Source of the DNA: CAZXIC01 sp964640195 | GTDB lineage: Archaea; Iainarchaeota; Iainarchaeia; Iainarchaeales; GCA-2688035 | DNA: 37,644 bases | Assembly (NCBI GenBank): GCA_964640195.1 | Contig: CAZXIC010000009.1 | Location: forward strand, 1 to 37,644 | Direction: 5' to 3' | Translations under genes and position numbers: made by a program | Part shown: one piece after another, positions 7,077 through 13,995 of the stretch | Layout: each line of letters starts with the position of its first letter | How positions within the stretch are numbered: position 1 is the first letter of the stretch | The notes under the pieces: model-generated | Databases searched by the model: none | Seen by the model: only the letters and a program-made list of their open reading frames with translations | Told to the model about the DNA's origin: nothing

Positions 7077-8216
7077 TTACGCGAATGTCAGAAGTTCAGG
7101 CGCGAAAAGCATTGCAAGACCCAGCGCCAGCATCAGGGTGCCTGCCACAAGCTTGAGAACCCTTCCTTGCTTTTCCGTCAGCTTTCTCCCGCCAAGCGTC
7201 CAGGCGAAAGCCCCCACAATCAGCGCAAGAGGAACAACGTAAATTGCATTGTATAAGACAAGGTAGCTGTAGTATGTTATGGTTGGAAGTTTTTGCAAAG
7301 TGAGTATCCTGGTGTAGATTGCAGGAAGGCCCAAACTGCAGGCTAACTCAATCAAATTCACGAAGACCGCAAATACGATTATTGCCGCAACCGTTGCAGC
7401 AGTTGCTTCCTGCTTCACGAGGCTGCGCATTTTTTCAAACAGCTTCGGCTTTGCCCCCCCAGGAATCGTCAGGCTCACGCCTTTCTTGAACCAGAAGAAG
7501 TCCTTTACGTTTATTGCGCCGAATGCCAGCGCAACCAGGGCAATCAAAACCCTGATAATCTCAGTGTAGCCAATGAACAGGAAAACGTTCAGCCAGGCAG
7601 CCATCAAAAGGAAGTAAACCACGCCGCTTGTTGCAACAAACAGTCCGCCAACAAAAAGGATTTTTCTCCTGCTTTTTGCATAGATAAGCAGTGACAGCAG
7701 GAACATCAGGACCCATATCGCGCAGGGGTTAAGACCATCAAGGCTAGCAATTGCGATTGTGAACAGCGGCAGCGAAACGTTCTGCAAATCCACTTTCCCA
7801 AGAAAGGGCACTGTGATGAAGCGTTCCTCTTCGCATGTCTCCTGCTTGATTTCCCCTACCATCTCTTGTATGTGTGCCTCTATTTCCTCGCCGATTTCAT
7901 CTGTAAAGCCAACCCTGTAGAAATCGCAGCCTGCAATGAACAGCGCTGGAACCCACTGAGTTGTTGTATTGTGTTGCTCTGCGAGCTGCTCGAACAGTTC
8001 CCTGTTCTCGGTTGTCAAGAGATACCGCACTTCAAGTTCCGAGTATTTCTGCTCCAGCCCTTCAAGGAAAGCATGCTCCCTTTCGCAGAAAGGGCAGCCG
8101 TGCCGCCAGAAGAAGTAAACAGAAACCTTGTCATTGCCTGGTTGCTCTGCAAGAGTCTGCGCTGCTGCAGTTGAAAGCAGCAGCACTAGCAAAAGCAAAA
8201 CAATTTTTTTGCCCAT
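7077..8216 (-). CDS. Thioredoxin-like domain fused to DsbD/CcdA transmembrane domain
   Basis: A 379-residue protein. Residues 1-20 form a signal peptide or anchor. An extracytoplasmic thioredoxin/glutaredoxin-like domain follows with C41-P-F-C44 (FFWRHGCPFCEREHAF). From about residue 150 there are six hydrophobic segments with the DsbD/CcdA cysteines (LNPCAIW and ELACSLGLPA). CcdA/DsbD proteins carry electrons from cytoplasmic thioredoxin across the membrane, so this one would reduce outside disulfides through its own N-terminal domain. Potential partners are the cytoplasmic thioredoxins at 11700 and 15608. Domain order is Trx first, the reverse of the DsbD gamma domain. Start ATG at 8216 begins the signal peptide directly. 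Confidence 0.87.
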   Translation of the reverse strand: MGKKIVLLLLVLLLSTAAAQTLAEQPGNDKVSVYFFWRHGCPFCEREHAFLEGLEQKYSELEVRYLLTTENRELFEQLAEQHNTTTQWVPALFIAGCDFYRVGFTDEIGEEIEAHIQEMVGEIKQETCEEERFITVPFLGKVDLQNVSLPLFTIAIASLDGLNPCAIWVLMFLLSLLIYAKSRRKILFVGGLFVATSGVVYFLLMAAWLNVFLFIGYTEIIRVLIALVALAFGAINVKDFFWFKKGVSLTIPGGAKPKLFEKMRSLVKQEATAATVAAIIVFAVFVNLIELACSLGLPAIYTRILTLQKLPTITYYSYLVLYNAIYVVPLALIVGAFAWTLGGRKLTEKQGRVLKLVAGTLMLALGLAMLFAPELLTFA

Positions 8217-8308
8217 CCAGCCACTTCAACTAATAATCGAAGATAATGTTTAAGTGATTTTCTCAATTCTTCGGCACTTGCCTTGGGCAGGTTAAGAAGG
8301 GAAAGGCT

Positions 8309-8322
8309 GCCCCTGCAGGGGC
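8309..8322. repeat. 14-bp GC palindrome downstream of the DUF5320 gene
   Basis: GCCCCTGCAGGGGC is a perfect palindrome 11 bases past the DUF5320 stop, followed on the minus strand by pyrimidine-rich sequence. It could end the transcript or stabilise its 3' end. The stretch 8217-8332 has no gene. Confidence 0.4.
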
Positions 8323-8332
8323 ATGGCTTGGT

Positions 8333-8740
8333 TTATTTGCCTAATTCGGCAAGCCTTTTCCTTATTGCAGCGAGCTCTTGCTCAAGGGCTTCTGCTTCCT
8401 GTTTCAGGGCTTCCTTCTCCTGCTTTTGCAGCTCAGCCTCTGAAGGCTGCGCTGCTGCTTGGGCAGGAGCGTAGGGCGCTGCATAAGGCGCTCCGTAATA
8501 GGGGCTGTAGGCAGCGTATGCCCGGCTGGGAACGCCTGTTGCATAAAAGCGCCACCTAAAACCTCTGCCAAAGCCGCGTCCAAGACCTCTGCCAAACCCC
8601 CTGCCGAAGCCTCTGCCATAGAAGCCTCTCCCTCCAACGGGGTTCGCGTATCCAGGCATGGAATAGCCTGCGCAGTAGCCTGCTCCTCTTCCAGTCATCG
8701 GGCCAAAGCCCTGAGGACCTGTTCTGTCTCCAAATGGCAT
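8333..8740 (-). CDS. DUF5320 family protein
   Basis: A 135-residue protein beginning MPFGDRTGPQGFGPMTGRGAGYC, the DUF5320 signature. A Gly/Arg/Phe-rich low-complexity run (GFGRG repeats, about residues 36-65) follows, then a Tyr/Pro/Ala-rich segment, and a C-terminal coiled coil (about 100-135). DUF5320 genes are usually next to MinD/Mrp-type Fe-S ATPases, NifX-like proteins and DUF134 regulators, all of which occur in this window. The biochemical role is unknown. It lies 15 bases after the ArsR stop and probably shares its transcript. Confidence 0.85.
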   Translation of the reverse strand: MPFGDRTGPQGFGPMTGRGAGYCAGYSMPGYANPVGGRGFYGRGFGRGFGRGLGRGFGRGFRWRFYATGVPSRAYAAYSPYYGAPYAAPYAPAQAAAQPSEAELQKQEKEALKQEAEALEQELAAIRKRLAELGK

Positions 8741-8755
8741 CTTATTTCACCTCCT

Positions 8756-9142
8756 TCACATCCAGCCTCTTCTCCTTCTGCCCATTCCTCCGAAGAAAGG
8801 GAAGGGCGCAGGGAAAGGCATTAATTCCGTGTTTTTTGCGATATCTTCCAAAGCTTCCTCCAGACTGTTAATCAAGTCAGCGATTTTTTTCGTCGAAATG
8901 CTGTAAAATGCAAAAGAACCTGCTTTCTTTGCTTTCACCAGGCCGCTTGCCCTCAAGGCAGCCAAATGGTGTGAAACCAGCGGCTGGGAAAGGTTCAATT
9001 CAATTGCAAGCCTGTTCACTGATTTTTCCTTATCGCTGAGTGCTTTTAGAATCAAAAGCCTGTTCGGGTCTGACAGCGTAGCGAACACCCTGCTGAACGC
9101 AAGCGCTGTCTGTGAATCTCTTGCTCCAATCACTGCAACCAA
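8756..9142 (-). CDS. ArsR-family transcriptional regulator
   Basis: A 128-residue protein with the ArsR winged helix at about residues 15-100: FATLSDPNRLLILKAL, then recognition helix NLSQPLVSHHLAALRASGLV, then wing KKAGSFAFYSI. No CxC metal site is visible in the recognition helix, so the signal could be redox or a metal bound elsewhere. The Gly/Arg/Phe-rich tail (PFPFFGGMGRRRRGW) recalls DUF5320 proteins. TTG at 9142 and GTG at 9133 are both possible starts; the TATA box about 25 bases upstream means the message is leaderless. Upstream half-sites suggest autoregulation. Confidence 0.88.
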   Translation of the reverse strand: MVAVIGARDSQTALAFSRVFATLSDPNRLLILKALSDKEKSVNRLAIELNLSQPLVSHHLAALRASGLVKAKKAGSFAFYSISTKKIADLINSLEEALEDIAKNTELMPFPAPFPFFGGMGRRRRGWM

Positions 9143-9156
9143 TTCTATATAAGAAC

Positions 9157-9198
9157 CAAAATATATATAAACATTTGTTTATGTGTTTATCTGTTTAT
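9157..9198 (-). promoter_or_regulatory. ArsR promoter with four operator half-sites
   Basis: The minus strand carries ATAAACA three times with 8-base spacing (9198-9175). The last copy faces TGTTTAT to give a 7-2-7 inverted repeat (9182-9167) that runs into the TATA box TTTATATATATTTT (9171-9157). An ArsR dimer bound here would block TBP/TFB. The array overlaps the last codons of the upstream MinD-like gene. Confidence 0.6.
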
Positions 9199-10074
9199 TA
9201 TCTCTATTTTGCTTATTATCCCCCTGAAGATTTTCCCGTATTTGTTGTTGTAGATAATTAGGGGGGTGAGCTTGACCAAGGCTTCTGTAAAGCTTTTGTC
9301 GTACGGCAGCTTTGCAATAATTCTTGTGTTGTTTTTCTTTGCAAACGACTCAATTTTCTTTGAAAATTCCCTGTTCAAATCGAATTTGTTTATTATTATG
9401 CCATAAGGTACCCTGAAGTGCTCTACTACCTGCAATGCTCTTTTCAGGTCAGAAAAGCCTGATGGTGTTGGCTCTGTTACTGCGATAACGTAATCACTTC
9501 CTGTAATTGATGCAATGACAGGGCAGCCGATTCCGGGCGGGGAGTCAATCAGCATTATTTCCACGCCTTTTCCTTTCTCTCTTGCAAGGTTTTTCACCTC
9601 TGCGACGACTTTTCCGCTCCCGCTTTCACCGATGTTCAGCTGTGCTGACACAACGGCAAAACCATATTTCGTTGCACCATAGCCAATTTTGGCGTTTTCC
9701 ACAGGTTTTAGCTTAATTGCTTTCTCAGGGCAGATACTTGCACATACACCACAACCCTCACAGCCGTATCTGTCGAAGACAGGCTGCTTTTTCCCTTCAT
9801 CCCAGGCAATTGCGTTAAAGTAGCAGCTGTCAAGGCATTTCTTGCAGCCGATGCATTTTTCGGGCAGCAGGAACGCTTTTTCCTTTGTTGTTAAGCCTTT
9901 CCATTCCTGCATGTTCTTTTCCCTCATCCCGAATACAAGTGCAAGGTTTGCTGCGTCCACATCGCAGTCTGCGCAGATGATTCTGTGTTTTTTTGACAAA
10001 GCGATTGCAAGAGAGGCTGTTATGCTGCTTTTTCCCACGCCGCCCTTTCCGCTTAAAACAGCTATCTGCTTCAC
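9187..10074 (-). CDS. MinD/Mrp-superfamily ATPase with inserted 2x[4Fe-4S] ferredoxin domain
   Basis: A 295-residue protein. The deviant Walker A is GKGGVGKSS at residues 9-17. Two ferredoxin clusters sit between about residues 74 and 117 (CIGCKKCLDSC and CEGCGVCASICP). Switch II follows (MLIDSPPGIGCP), then TEPTPSG. This 'MinD ATPase containing an inserted ferredoxin domain' family is common in archaea and anaerobic bacteria, next to NifX and DUF5320 genes. It is thought to act in Fe-S or metallocofactor handling. The start is GTG at 10074, overlapping the preceding stop (GTGA), so it is translationally coupled to its paralogue. Confidence 0.92.
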   Translation of the reverse strand: MKQIAVLSGKGGVGKSSITASLAIALSKKHRIICADCDVDAANLALVFGMREKNMQEWKGLTTKEKAFLLPEKCIGCKKCLDSCYFNAIAWDEGKKQPVFDRYGCEGCGVCASICPEKAIKLKPVENAKIGYGATKYGFAVVSAQLNIGESGSGKVVAEVKNLAREKGKGVEIMLIDSPPGIGCPVIASITGSDYVIAVTEPTPSGFSDLKRALQVVEHFRVPYGIIINKFDLNREFSKKIESFAKKNNTRIIAKLPYDKSFTEALVKLTPLIIYNNKYGKIFRGIISKIEIINR

Positions 10075-10904
10075 TCAACCAGCTCCCGCAATCTTTCAAT
10101 GCTTTCGTCTTTTACTGGAATGCCCTTGCTGTAAGCTATCATTATTTCTTTTTTGTAGGGAATTTTTGCTGCGATGCCTTTCCCGTATTTTTTTGCAGCT
10201 GCCTCTATCAAACTGGCTTTCCCTACGTCGCTTCTGTTCAGCACTATTTCAAATGGAACACGCAGTTCGTTCAGCAGTTTCATTATCAATTCGAGGTCAT
10301 GCTCCCCCAGTGGTGTCGGCTCTGTTACCGCGAAAGCAGAGTGGCAGCCCCTCAGTGCACTGATTACATCACAGTGGGTTCCGGCACTTGTGTCAACTAT
10401 TACAAAATCGTAGTTTTCTTTCTCTTTTTCAAGCGTTTCCTTTAATGCGCTTACAACGAATTCCGAGACAGGCTCCTTTACCTTCAATTCGCCTGACAAC
10501 AAATCAACGCCTTGGCCTTTTCCCCTGTAGATGTAGCCGATTTCTTTCCAGCCCCATCTAATTGCATTTTCCGGGCATCTGAGAACGCATGCCCCGCATC
10601 CGTTGCACTGCTGTTGCATAAAAATTGGCTGCCTCCCTTTTGGGGCAAAGATGGCATTTACCTTGCAGGCATTGCTGCATTTCCCGCACTTGGTGCATTT
10701 CTTCAAATTCCATTTTGGGATTCTCTGTACCGCTGTTTTTATTTTCTTCCTTTTAATTCCAAGCAGCAAATGGTCGTTCGGGCAGTCAACATCAGCGTCA
10801 ACCAGAAGCACTTTATGCCGTTTCCCGAGCGAAACTGCGAGGGCTGTTGCAACCGTGCTCTTGCCCGTTCCGCCCTTGCCACCGGTAATGCCAATCTGCT
10901 CCAT
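10071..10904 (-). CDS. Second MinD/Mrp-superfamily ATPase with inserted ferredoxin domain
   Basis: A 277-residue paralogue of the downstream gene: GKGGTGKST Walker A at the N-terminus, then CTKCGKCSNACK and CNGCGACVLRCP clusters, then VIVDTSAGTHCDV and TEPTPLGEHD. The two probably form a heterodimer, as such pairs are almost always adjacent. The ATG at 10904 is chosen over a longer frame because the P-loop then starts at the usual position and a TATA box lies about 30 bases upstream. Expected to bind ATP and Fe-S clusters and to pass clusters or electrons; the target is unknown. Confidence 0.9.
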   Translation of the reverse strand: MEQIGITGGKGGTGKSTVATALAVSLGKRHKVLLVDADVDCPNDHLLLGIKRKKIKTAVQRIPKWNLKKCTKCGKCSNACKVNAIFAPKGRQPIFMQQQCNGCGACVLRCPENAIRWGWKEIGYIYRGKGQGVDLLSGELKVKEPVSEFVVSALKETLEKEKENYDFVIVDTSAGTHCDVISALRGCHSAFAVTEPTPLGEHDLELIMKLLNELRVPFEIVLNRSDVGKASLIEAAAKKYGKGIAAKIPYKKEIMIAYSKGIPVKDESIERLRELVE

Positions 10905-10931
10905 CTTAAACCAATTCAAATGTGTATCAAA

Positions 10932-10943
10932 TAATTTAAATAG
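10932..10943 (-). promoter_or_regulatory. TATA-like box for the MinD-like pair
   Basis: The minus strand reads ACTATTTAAATTAT, about 30 bases before the ATG at 10904. It gives the two ATPases a promoter inside the larger run of co-directional genes. Confidence 0.5.
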
Positions 10944-10963
10944 TTTTGGGCATATGTGCATTA

Positions 10964-11308
10964 TTATATTGTTCGGATTTCTTCTTCGGCAGTTTTTTCC
11001 CATTGCCTTATGATTTCCAAAAGACGTTCCTTTAAGTAGCCCTTATTTTTTACATTGTACAAGTAGAAATAGCCGCCTGTTTTTATGTTCACTTGCCTTC
11101 TTTTTGCCAGTTTTTTGTCTAAAAGCTTTTTTAGTGCCTTTTGTAAGGTCGTCCTTTCTAGACTCATTTTTTTGGAGAGGGTGTGAATGTCAAATTCTTT
11201 TTCTTTCTTAAGCAGAAACATTAGCAGATTGTATTCAGTCTTGTTCAAACTGAATGAGCATCTGACAATTTCATCCAGCCTTATTTTTTTGCACGCAAAG
11301 GTTATCAT
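10964..11308 (-). CDS. Winged-helix DNA-binding protein
   Basis: A 114-residue protein with a MarR/TrmB-like winged helix: NKTEYNLLMFLLKKEKEFDIHTLSKKM as the first helices, LERTTLQKALKKLLDKKL as the recognition helix region, and TGGYFYLYNV as the wing. A short amphipathic C-terminal helix follows and may dimerise. The ATG at 11308 overlaps the CoA-binding gene stop (ATGA), which fixes the start over a longer frame. As the only evident regulator within the operon it is the likely controller of the redox block or of the adjacent ATPase promoter (inference). Confidence 0.8.
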   Translation of the reverse strand: MITFACKKIRLDEIVRCSFSLNKTEYNLLMFLLKKEKEFDIHTLSKKMSLERTTLQKALKKLLDKKLAKRRQVNIKTGGYFYLYNVKNKGYLKERLLEIIRQWEKTAEEEIRTI

Positions 11309-11703
11309 CCTTTTTTCCCTGCCTTTAGACCATTGACGACAAAACAAGCATTATGCATTATTGTAATATCATTATGTTTGCAAAACTTTATTGCTTTTTC
11401 TGATTCTGAACCGGGCTGCATCCAAACTTTTTTTATGCCAAGTCTCATGCATTGTTTTACAATTTTTTCTGTGATGTTTGAAGGAACAACTGTTATTACA
11501 ATATCAGGTTTTTCTGGCAAGGCTTCCAGAGTGGGGTAACAAGTGTCAGGCCCTATTCTTTTGTATTTTGGATTTATTGGATAGACGTGAAATCCTGCAG
11601 ACTTTAGCTCTTTGTATATTTTGGCGCCCCATTTTTCCCTGTTGGCTGAAACCCCTGCTATTGCAATTTTGTTTCTATTGTTTAAGAATTCTTTCGGATT
11701 CAT
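11305..11703 (-). CDS. CoA-binding domain protein (YccU-like)
   Basis: A 132-residue Rossmann-fold protein of the CoA_binding family: IAIAGVSANREKWGAKIYKELKSAG, VYPINPKYKRI, PDIVITVVPSNI, KVWMQPGSESEKAI, and MHNACFVV at the end. Family members bind CoA or nucleotide; the enzymatic role, if any, is unknown. HNACFVV retains the family's conserved C-terminal cysteine (usual CxM/CxxV context), a possible thiolation site, which would fit a redox operon. It overlaps both neighbours by four bases (ATGA), so it is translationally coupled to the thioredoxin-like gene before and the regulator after. Confidence 0.87.
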   Translation of the reverse strand: MNPKEFLNNRNKIAIAGVSANREKWGAKIYKELKSAGFHVYPINPKYKRIGPDTCYPTLEALPEKPDIVITVVPSNITEKIVKQCMRLGIKKVWMQPGSESEKAIKFCKHNDITIMHNACFVVNGLKAGKKG

Positions 11704-12017
11704 GTTCTGCCGCCAAAAATTTTTCTGAAAAGCGATTTTCTTAACCCAAGGGCCTTCTCAATTTCTTTCTTAAGTTTTTCTTCACTTGGCACTCCAACAA
11801 TTTTGCATACTGTTTCCCCACTGTCGTTTATGCCTATTATCGTGGGATACGCCCTAATGCCATATTCGCCTGAAATTTGTTTTGCTTCTGCTGTTTTTGC
11901 CCGGATCTTTCTATAGCTCAAATTGTAGCCGCTGTAGTGGGAGACTGCTTCTTTGACGGCTGTTACTGCATCTGGACAGTGTGGGCAGTGCGATGAAACG
12001 AAAACAAGCAGTTGCAT
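11700..12017 (-). CDS. Thioredoxin/glutaredoxin-like protein (CPHC)
   Basis: A 105-residue protein starting directly with a beta strand, MQLLVFVSSHCPHCPDAV. The active site is C11-P-H-C14. The cis-proline segment is YGIRAYPTIIGI. Length matches small archaeal glutaredoxin-like thioredoxins. The CPHC motif, as in DsbA, usually raises the redox potential relative to CGPC. It sits seven bases after the FTR gene, making it a prime FTR substrate. Its last codons overlap the CoA-binding gene start. Confidence 0.88.
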   Translation of the reverse strand: MQLLVFVSSHCPHCPDAVTAVKEAVSHYSGYNLSYRKIRAKTAEAKQISGEYGIRAYPTIIGINDSGETVCKIVGVPSEEKLKKEIEKALGLRKSLFRKIFGGRT

Positions 12018-12023
12018 TTTGGG

Positions 12024-12296
12024 TCACTTGAAGAACAGTTGGCAAAGGCAGTGGCCTTGTGTTTGGATTTCTTTTTTGTGGTAAATGCAGGGGCATATTA
12101 TTTTTTTGTCTTCCTCCTTGTTTCCAGTTACTCTTCTGCAAGGGCAATATCTTTCCCCGTGCTTTTTCTCGTTTTCAAGCAGGCCTCGTATTGTTACTTC
12201 TGCCATTTTTTTATCGGGATTTAGCCTGAAGCCGTTTGCTTTTGCATATCCCTCATATTCTTTGGCAAGCTTTTTTATTGGTCTGTCCATTGTCAT
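12024..12296 (-). CDS. Ferredoxin:thioredoxin reductase catalytic subunit
   Basis: A 90-residue protein with the full FTR-beta cysteine set: C51-P-C53, C68-P-C70 and C83-L-C85, plus the conserved H82 (context GHCLCQLF). Four cysteines bind a [4Fe-4S] cluster and two form the redox disulfide. FTR takes single electrons from ferredoxin and reduces a thioredoxin disulfide. No variable subunit (FTR-alpha) is encoded nearby; archaeal FTR-like reductases can work without it. The ATG at 12296 overlaps the ferredoxin stop (ATGA), which sets the start. Both partners, the ferredoxin before and the thioredoxin after, are adjacent. Confidence 0.93.
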   Translation of the reverse strand: MTMDRPIKKLAKEYEGYAKANGFRLNPDKKMAEVTIRGLLENEKKHGERYCPCRRVTGNKEEDKKIICPCIYHKKEIQTQGHCLCQLFFK

Positions 12297-12469
12297 CCCT
12301 CGATTTTGATTGCGTTGTTTGGGCAGACTGACATGCATGCCCCGCATTTTTGGCATTTTTCTGGATTTGCAACAACTGCTTTACCATCTTTGATTTTCAA
12401 TACCCCAAAAGGGCATGCTTCCACGCAGTTTCCACAGCCAGCGCATAGCTTTTGGTTTATTTTAACCAT
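12293..12469 (-). CDS. 2x[4Fe-4S] ferredoxin (58 residues)
   Basis: An ATG at 12469 opens a 58-codon frame. Cluster-binding cysteines are at 9, 12, 15, 19 (CAGCGNCVEAC) and 39, 42, 45, 49 (CQKCGACMSVC), each followed by proline: a classic clostridial-type ferredoxin. It is the obvious electron donor for the FTR gene it overlaps by four bases. It falls below a 60-residue ORF cutoff and is easily missed. Confidence 0.93.
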   Translation of the reverse strand: MVKINQKLCAGCGNCVEACPFGVLKIKDGKAVVANPEKCQKCGACMSVCPNNAIKIEG

Positions 12470-12475
12470 TTTTCA

Positions 12476-12691
12476 TCACTGCCTCTTTTTAATGCTTGTT
12501 TTCCCTTTTTTAGGATTGCCCTGTGTTTCTATTGTAAACTTTACTTTTCTTCTCATCCCTATTTTTGGCACAAACGAGGCAAGGAAATTGCCAAAAGAAG
12601 CGTTTTCGCCTTCGCACCCAATATGGTTAAACTCCTTGCCGCCGATTTTTTCTATTCTATTGAACAGCCAACCGTTTATTGTTTTTTTCAT
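12476..12691 (-). CDS. 71-residue protein of unknown function in the redox operon
   Basis: An ATG-initiated protein with a purine-rich ribosome site (GGGG) just upstream. It has a central segment HIGCEGENASFGNFLASFVPKIG and a basic tail (KKGKTSIKKRQ). One cysteine, no membrane segment, no family recognised. It lies between the methyltransferase (10 bases) and the ferredoxin (6 bases), so co-translation with redox partners is likely. The conserved-looking GEGENASFGNF-type core suggests a real domain, possibly an adaptor or small substrate-binding protein. Confidence 0.7.
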   Translation of the reverse strand: MKKTINGWLFNRIEKIGGKEFNHIGCEGENASFGNFLASFVPKIGMRRKVKFTIETQGNPKKGKTSIKKRQ

Positions 12692-12701
12692 TTTTTTGCC
12701 C

Positions 12702-13274
12702 CTAGGGGTTTTCTTTCTTTCTGAAATTTAAAATGCATCCTTCGTTGAGAAAATCGTCGTGGCTCACTGTCCCGCAATATTTTTCTTCAAAATAAAAGTT
12801 GCGGGATTCTATCTCTCTTACAATGTCTTTTGGTTCCAGGTTTTTCAACCCTTGTTCTGGCTGGTCCAGTTTATTGTGTTTTGGATACACTGAGAACAAG
12901 CCATTCTTTTTAAGAACACGCTGGATTTCCGCGTATAACTTTTTTCTATTGCCTATCAGGTGCAGCATGTCGTAAGCAAGAGCAACCTCAACAGAGTTGT
13001 TTTCCAGCCCTGTTTCCAAGGCACCGTTTGTTTTTATCAGGGTTATGTTTTTCAGCCCTTTTTCCACAGCCTTTCTTTTTAATTCATTTAAAGGTTCTTT
13101 GTTTTTGTCCAAAGCAAAAACTTTCCCTCTGGTTCCAACAACCGCTGCTGCCGGAATCGAGTAATGGCCGACTCTTGCCCCAAAATCCAGTACCTTCTGG
13201 CCTGCTTTGATTCCAATTTTCTTCAGGAATTTGGCACCGTCTTTTTCTTCCCAGTTTCTTATTTCTTTGTTCAC
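12702..13274 (-). CDS. Class I SAM-dependent methyltransferase
   Basis: A 190-residue protein with motif I VLDFGARVGHYSIPAA, acidic motif II VFALDKNKEPL and motif IV-like VEVALAYDMLHLI. It resembles small archaeal UbiE/arsenite-methyltransferase-like enzymes, but a substrate cannot be assigned. The cysteine pattern of ArsM is absent (only two Cys, near the end). It starts with GTG at 13274 overlapping the ferredoxin stop (GTGA), placing it firmly in the redox operon. A thiol, cofactor or metalloid substrate is possible (inference). Confidence 0.82.
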   Translation of the reverse strand: MNKEIRNWEEKDGAKFLKKIGIKAGQKVLDFGARVGHYSIPAAAVVGTRGKVFALDKNKEPLNELKRKAVEKGLKNITLIKTNGALETGLENNSVEVALAYDMLHLIGNRKKLYAEIQRVLKKNGLFSVYPKHNKLDQPEQGLKNLEPKDIVREIESRNFYFEEKYCGTVSHDDFLNEGCILNFRKKENP

Positions 13275-13624
13275 TTTTTACCAGCCTGTATTTTTTTAAT
13301 CATGATGACGCTTTCTTCTGCGACTATTTTTTCTTTATTAAAGTGATTGGCCATTCTCCTCAAGAAGGCCTGTTTTTCTTTTTCTGTTTTGTAGTAATTC
13401 AACAGTCTTTTTGTTCGTACAATGTTTTTTTCAACTTCTTGCGGAATTTTCTCGCTATCATGCCTAACAGCGTTTTGGGGGCATATCTCGTGGCATTTGC
13501 CACATCTAATGCATTTGTCCATGTCTATTTCCGCTTTTCCATCTTTCATGCTAATGGCTCCAACTGGGCAATTATCTACACAGATGTTACAACCAGCACA
13601 TTTTTCTTTATCCACCCAGGGCAT
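13271..13624 (-). CDS. 2x[4Fe-4S] ferredoxin with helical C-terminal extension
   Basis: A 117-residue protein. Clusters are bound by C9, C12, C15, C19 and C38, C41, C44, C48 (CAGCNICVDNC and CIRCGKCHEIC). About 60 residues of charged helical sequence follow (VEKNIVRTKRLLNYYKTEKEK...). This extended ferredoxin type is often found with NifB/radical SAM and MinD-ferredoxin genes. The ATG at 13624 is preferred over a TTG three codons upstream. It may serve as an alternative FTR donor or as a docking subunit. Its stop overlaps the methyltransferase start. Confidence 0.9.
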   Translation of the reverse strand: MPWVDKEKCAGCNICVDNCPVGAISMKDGKAEIDMDKCIRCGKCHEICPQNAVRHDSEKIPQEVEKNIVRTKRLLNYYKTEKEKQAFLRRMANHFNKEKIVAEESVIMIKKIQAGKK

Positions 13625-13668
13625 TTTTACCAACTTTATCTATTCCAAATCAATTCTTCGCTTTGCTT

Positions 13669-13995
13669 TTATAGGTGCAGTTCCTCTCCATGAACGTACT
13701 TGAGTCTATTCTTTAATGCAATTATTGCTTTTTCTGTTTCTTTTCCAAGATAGGCAGCATGGTCTAATCTTGAGATTAGTTTTCTCTGGATAATAGCTTG
13801 AACTATTTCAGGCGTGCTTGTTCCTGCAAACGTTTGTTCCAAAACATTTTTTTGGTTGTAGTGTCTTACAAAAACTTTTCCTTGCAAGAAAATAGGCTTT
13901 ATTGTAAAGTATCCTTTTGGATCTGGATTCCAGTTTAATGGAGTGCCAGATGTGTCTATTGCGTTGTCAAGTTCTCTTTTAAGCTCTTTTTTCAT
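13669..13995 (-). CDS. DUF4346-like protein
   Basis: A 108-residue protein with NWNPDPKGYFTIKPIFLQG, FVRHYNQ and a C-terminal helix pair ISRLDHAAYLGKETEKAIIALK. That matches the pattern I associate with DUF4346, a domain otherwise found attached to archaeal dihydropteroate-synthase-like proteins. This copy stands alone and lacks the usual QD at its end. The ATG at 13995 overlaps the GTPase stop (ATGA), which fixes the start over the longer frame. No enzymatic residues can be named. The coupling suggests it works with the GTPase. Confidence 0.65.
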   Translation of the reverse strand: MKKELKRELDNAIDTSGTPLNWNPDPKGYFTIKPIFLQGKVFVRHYNQKNVLEQTFAGTSTPEIVQAIIQRKLISRLDHAAYLGKETEKAIIALKNRLKYVHGEELHL

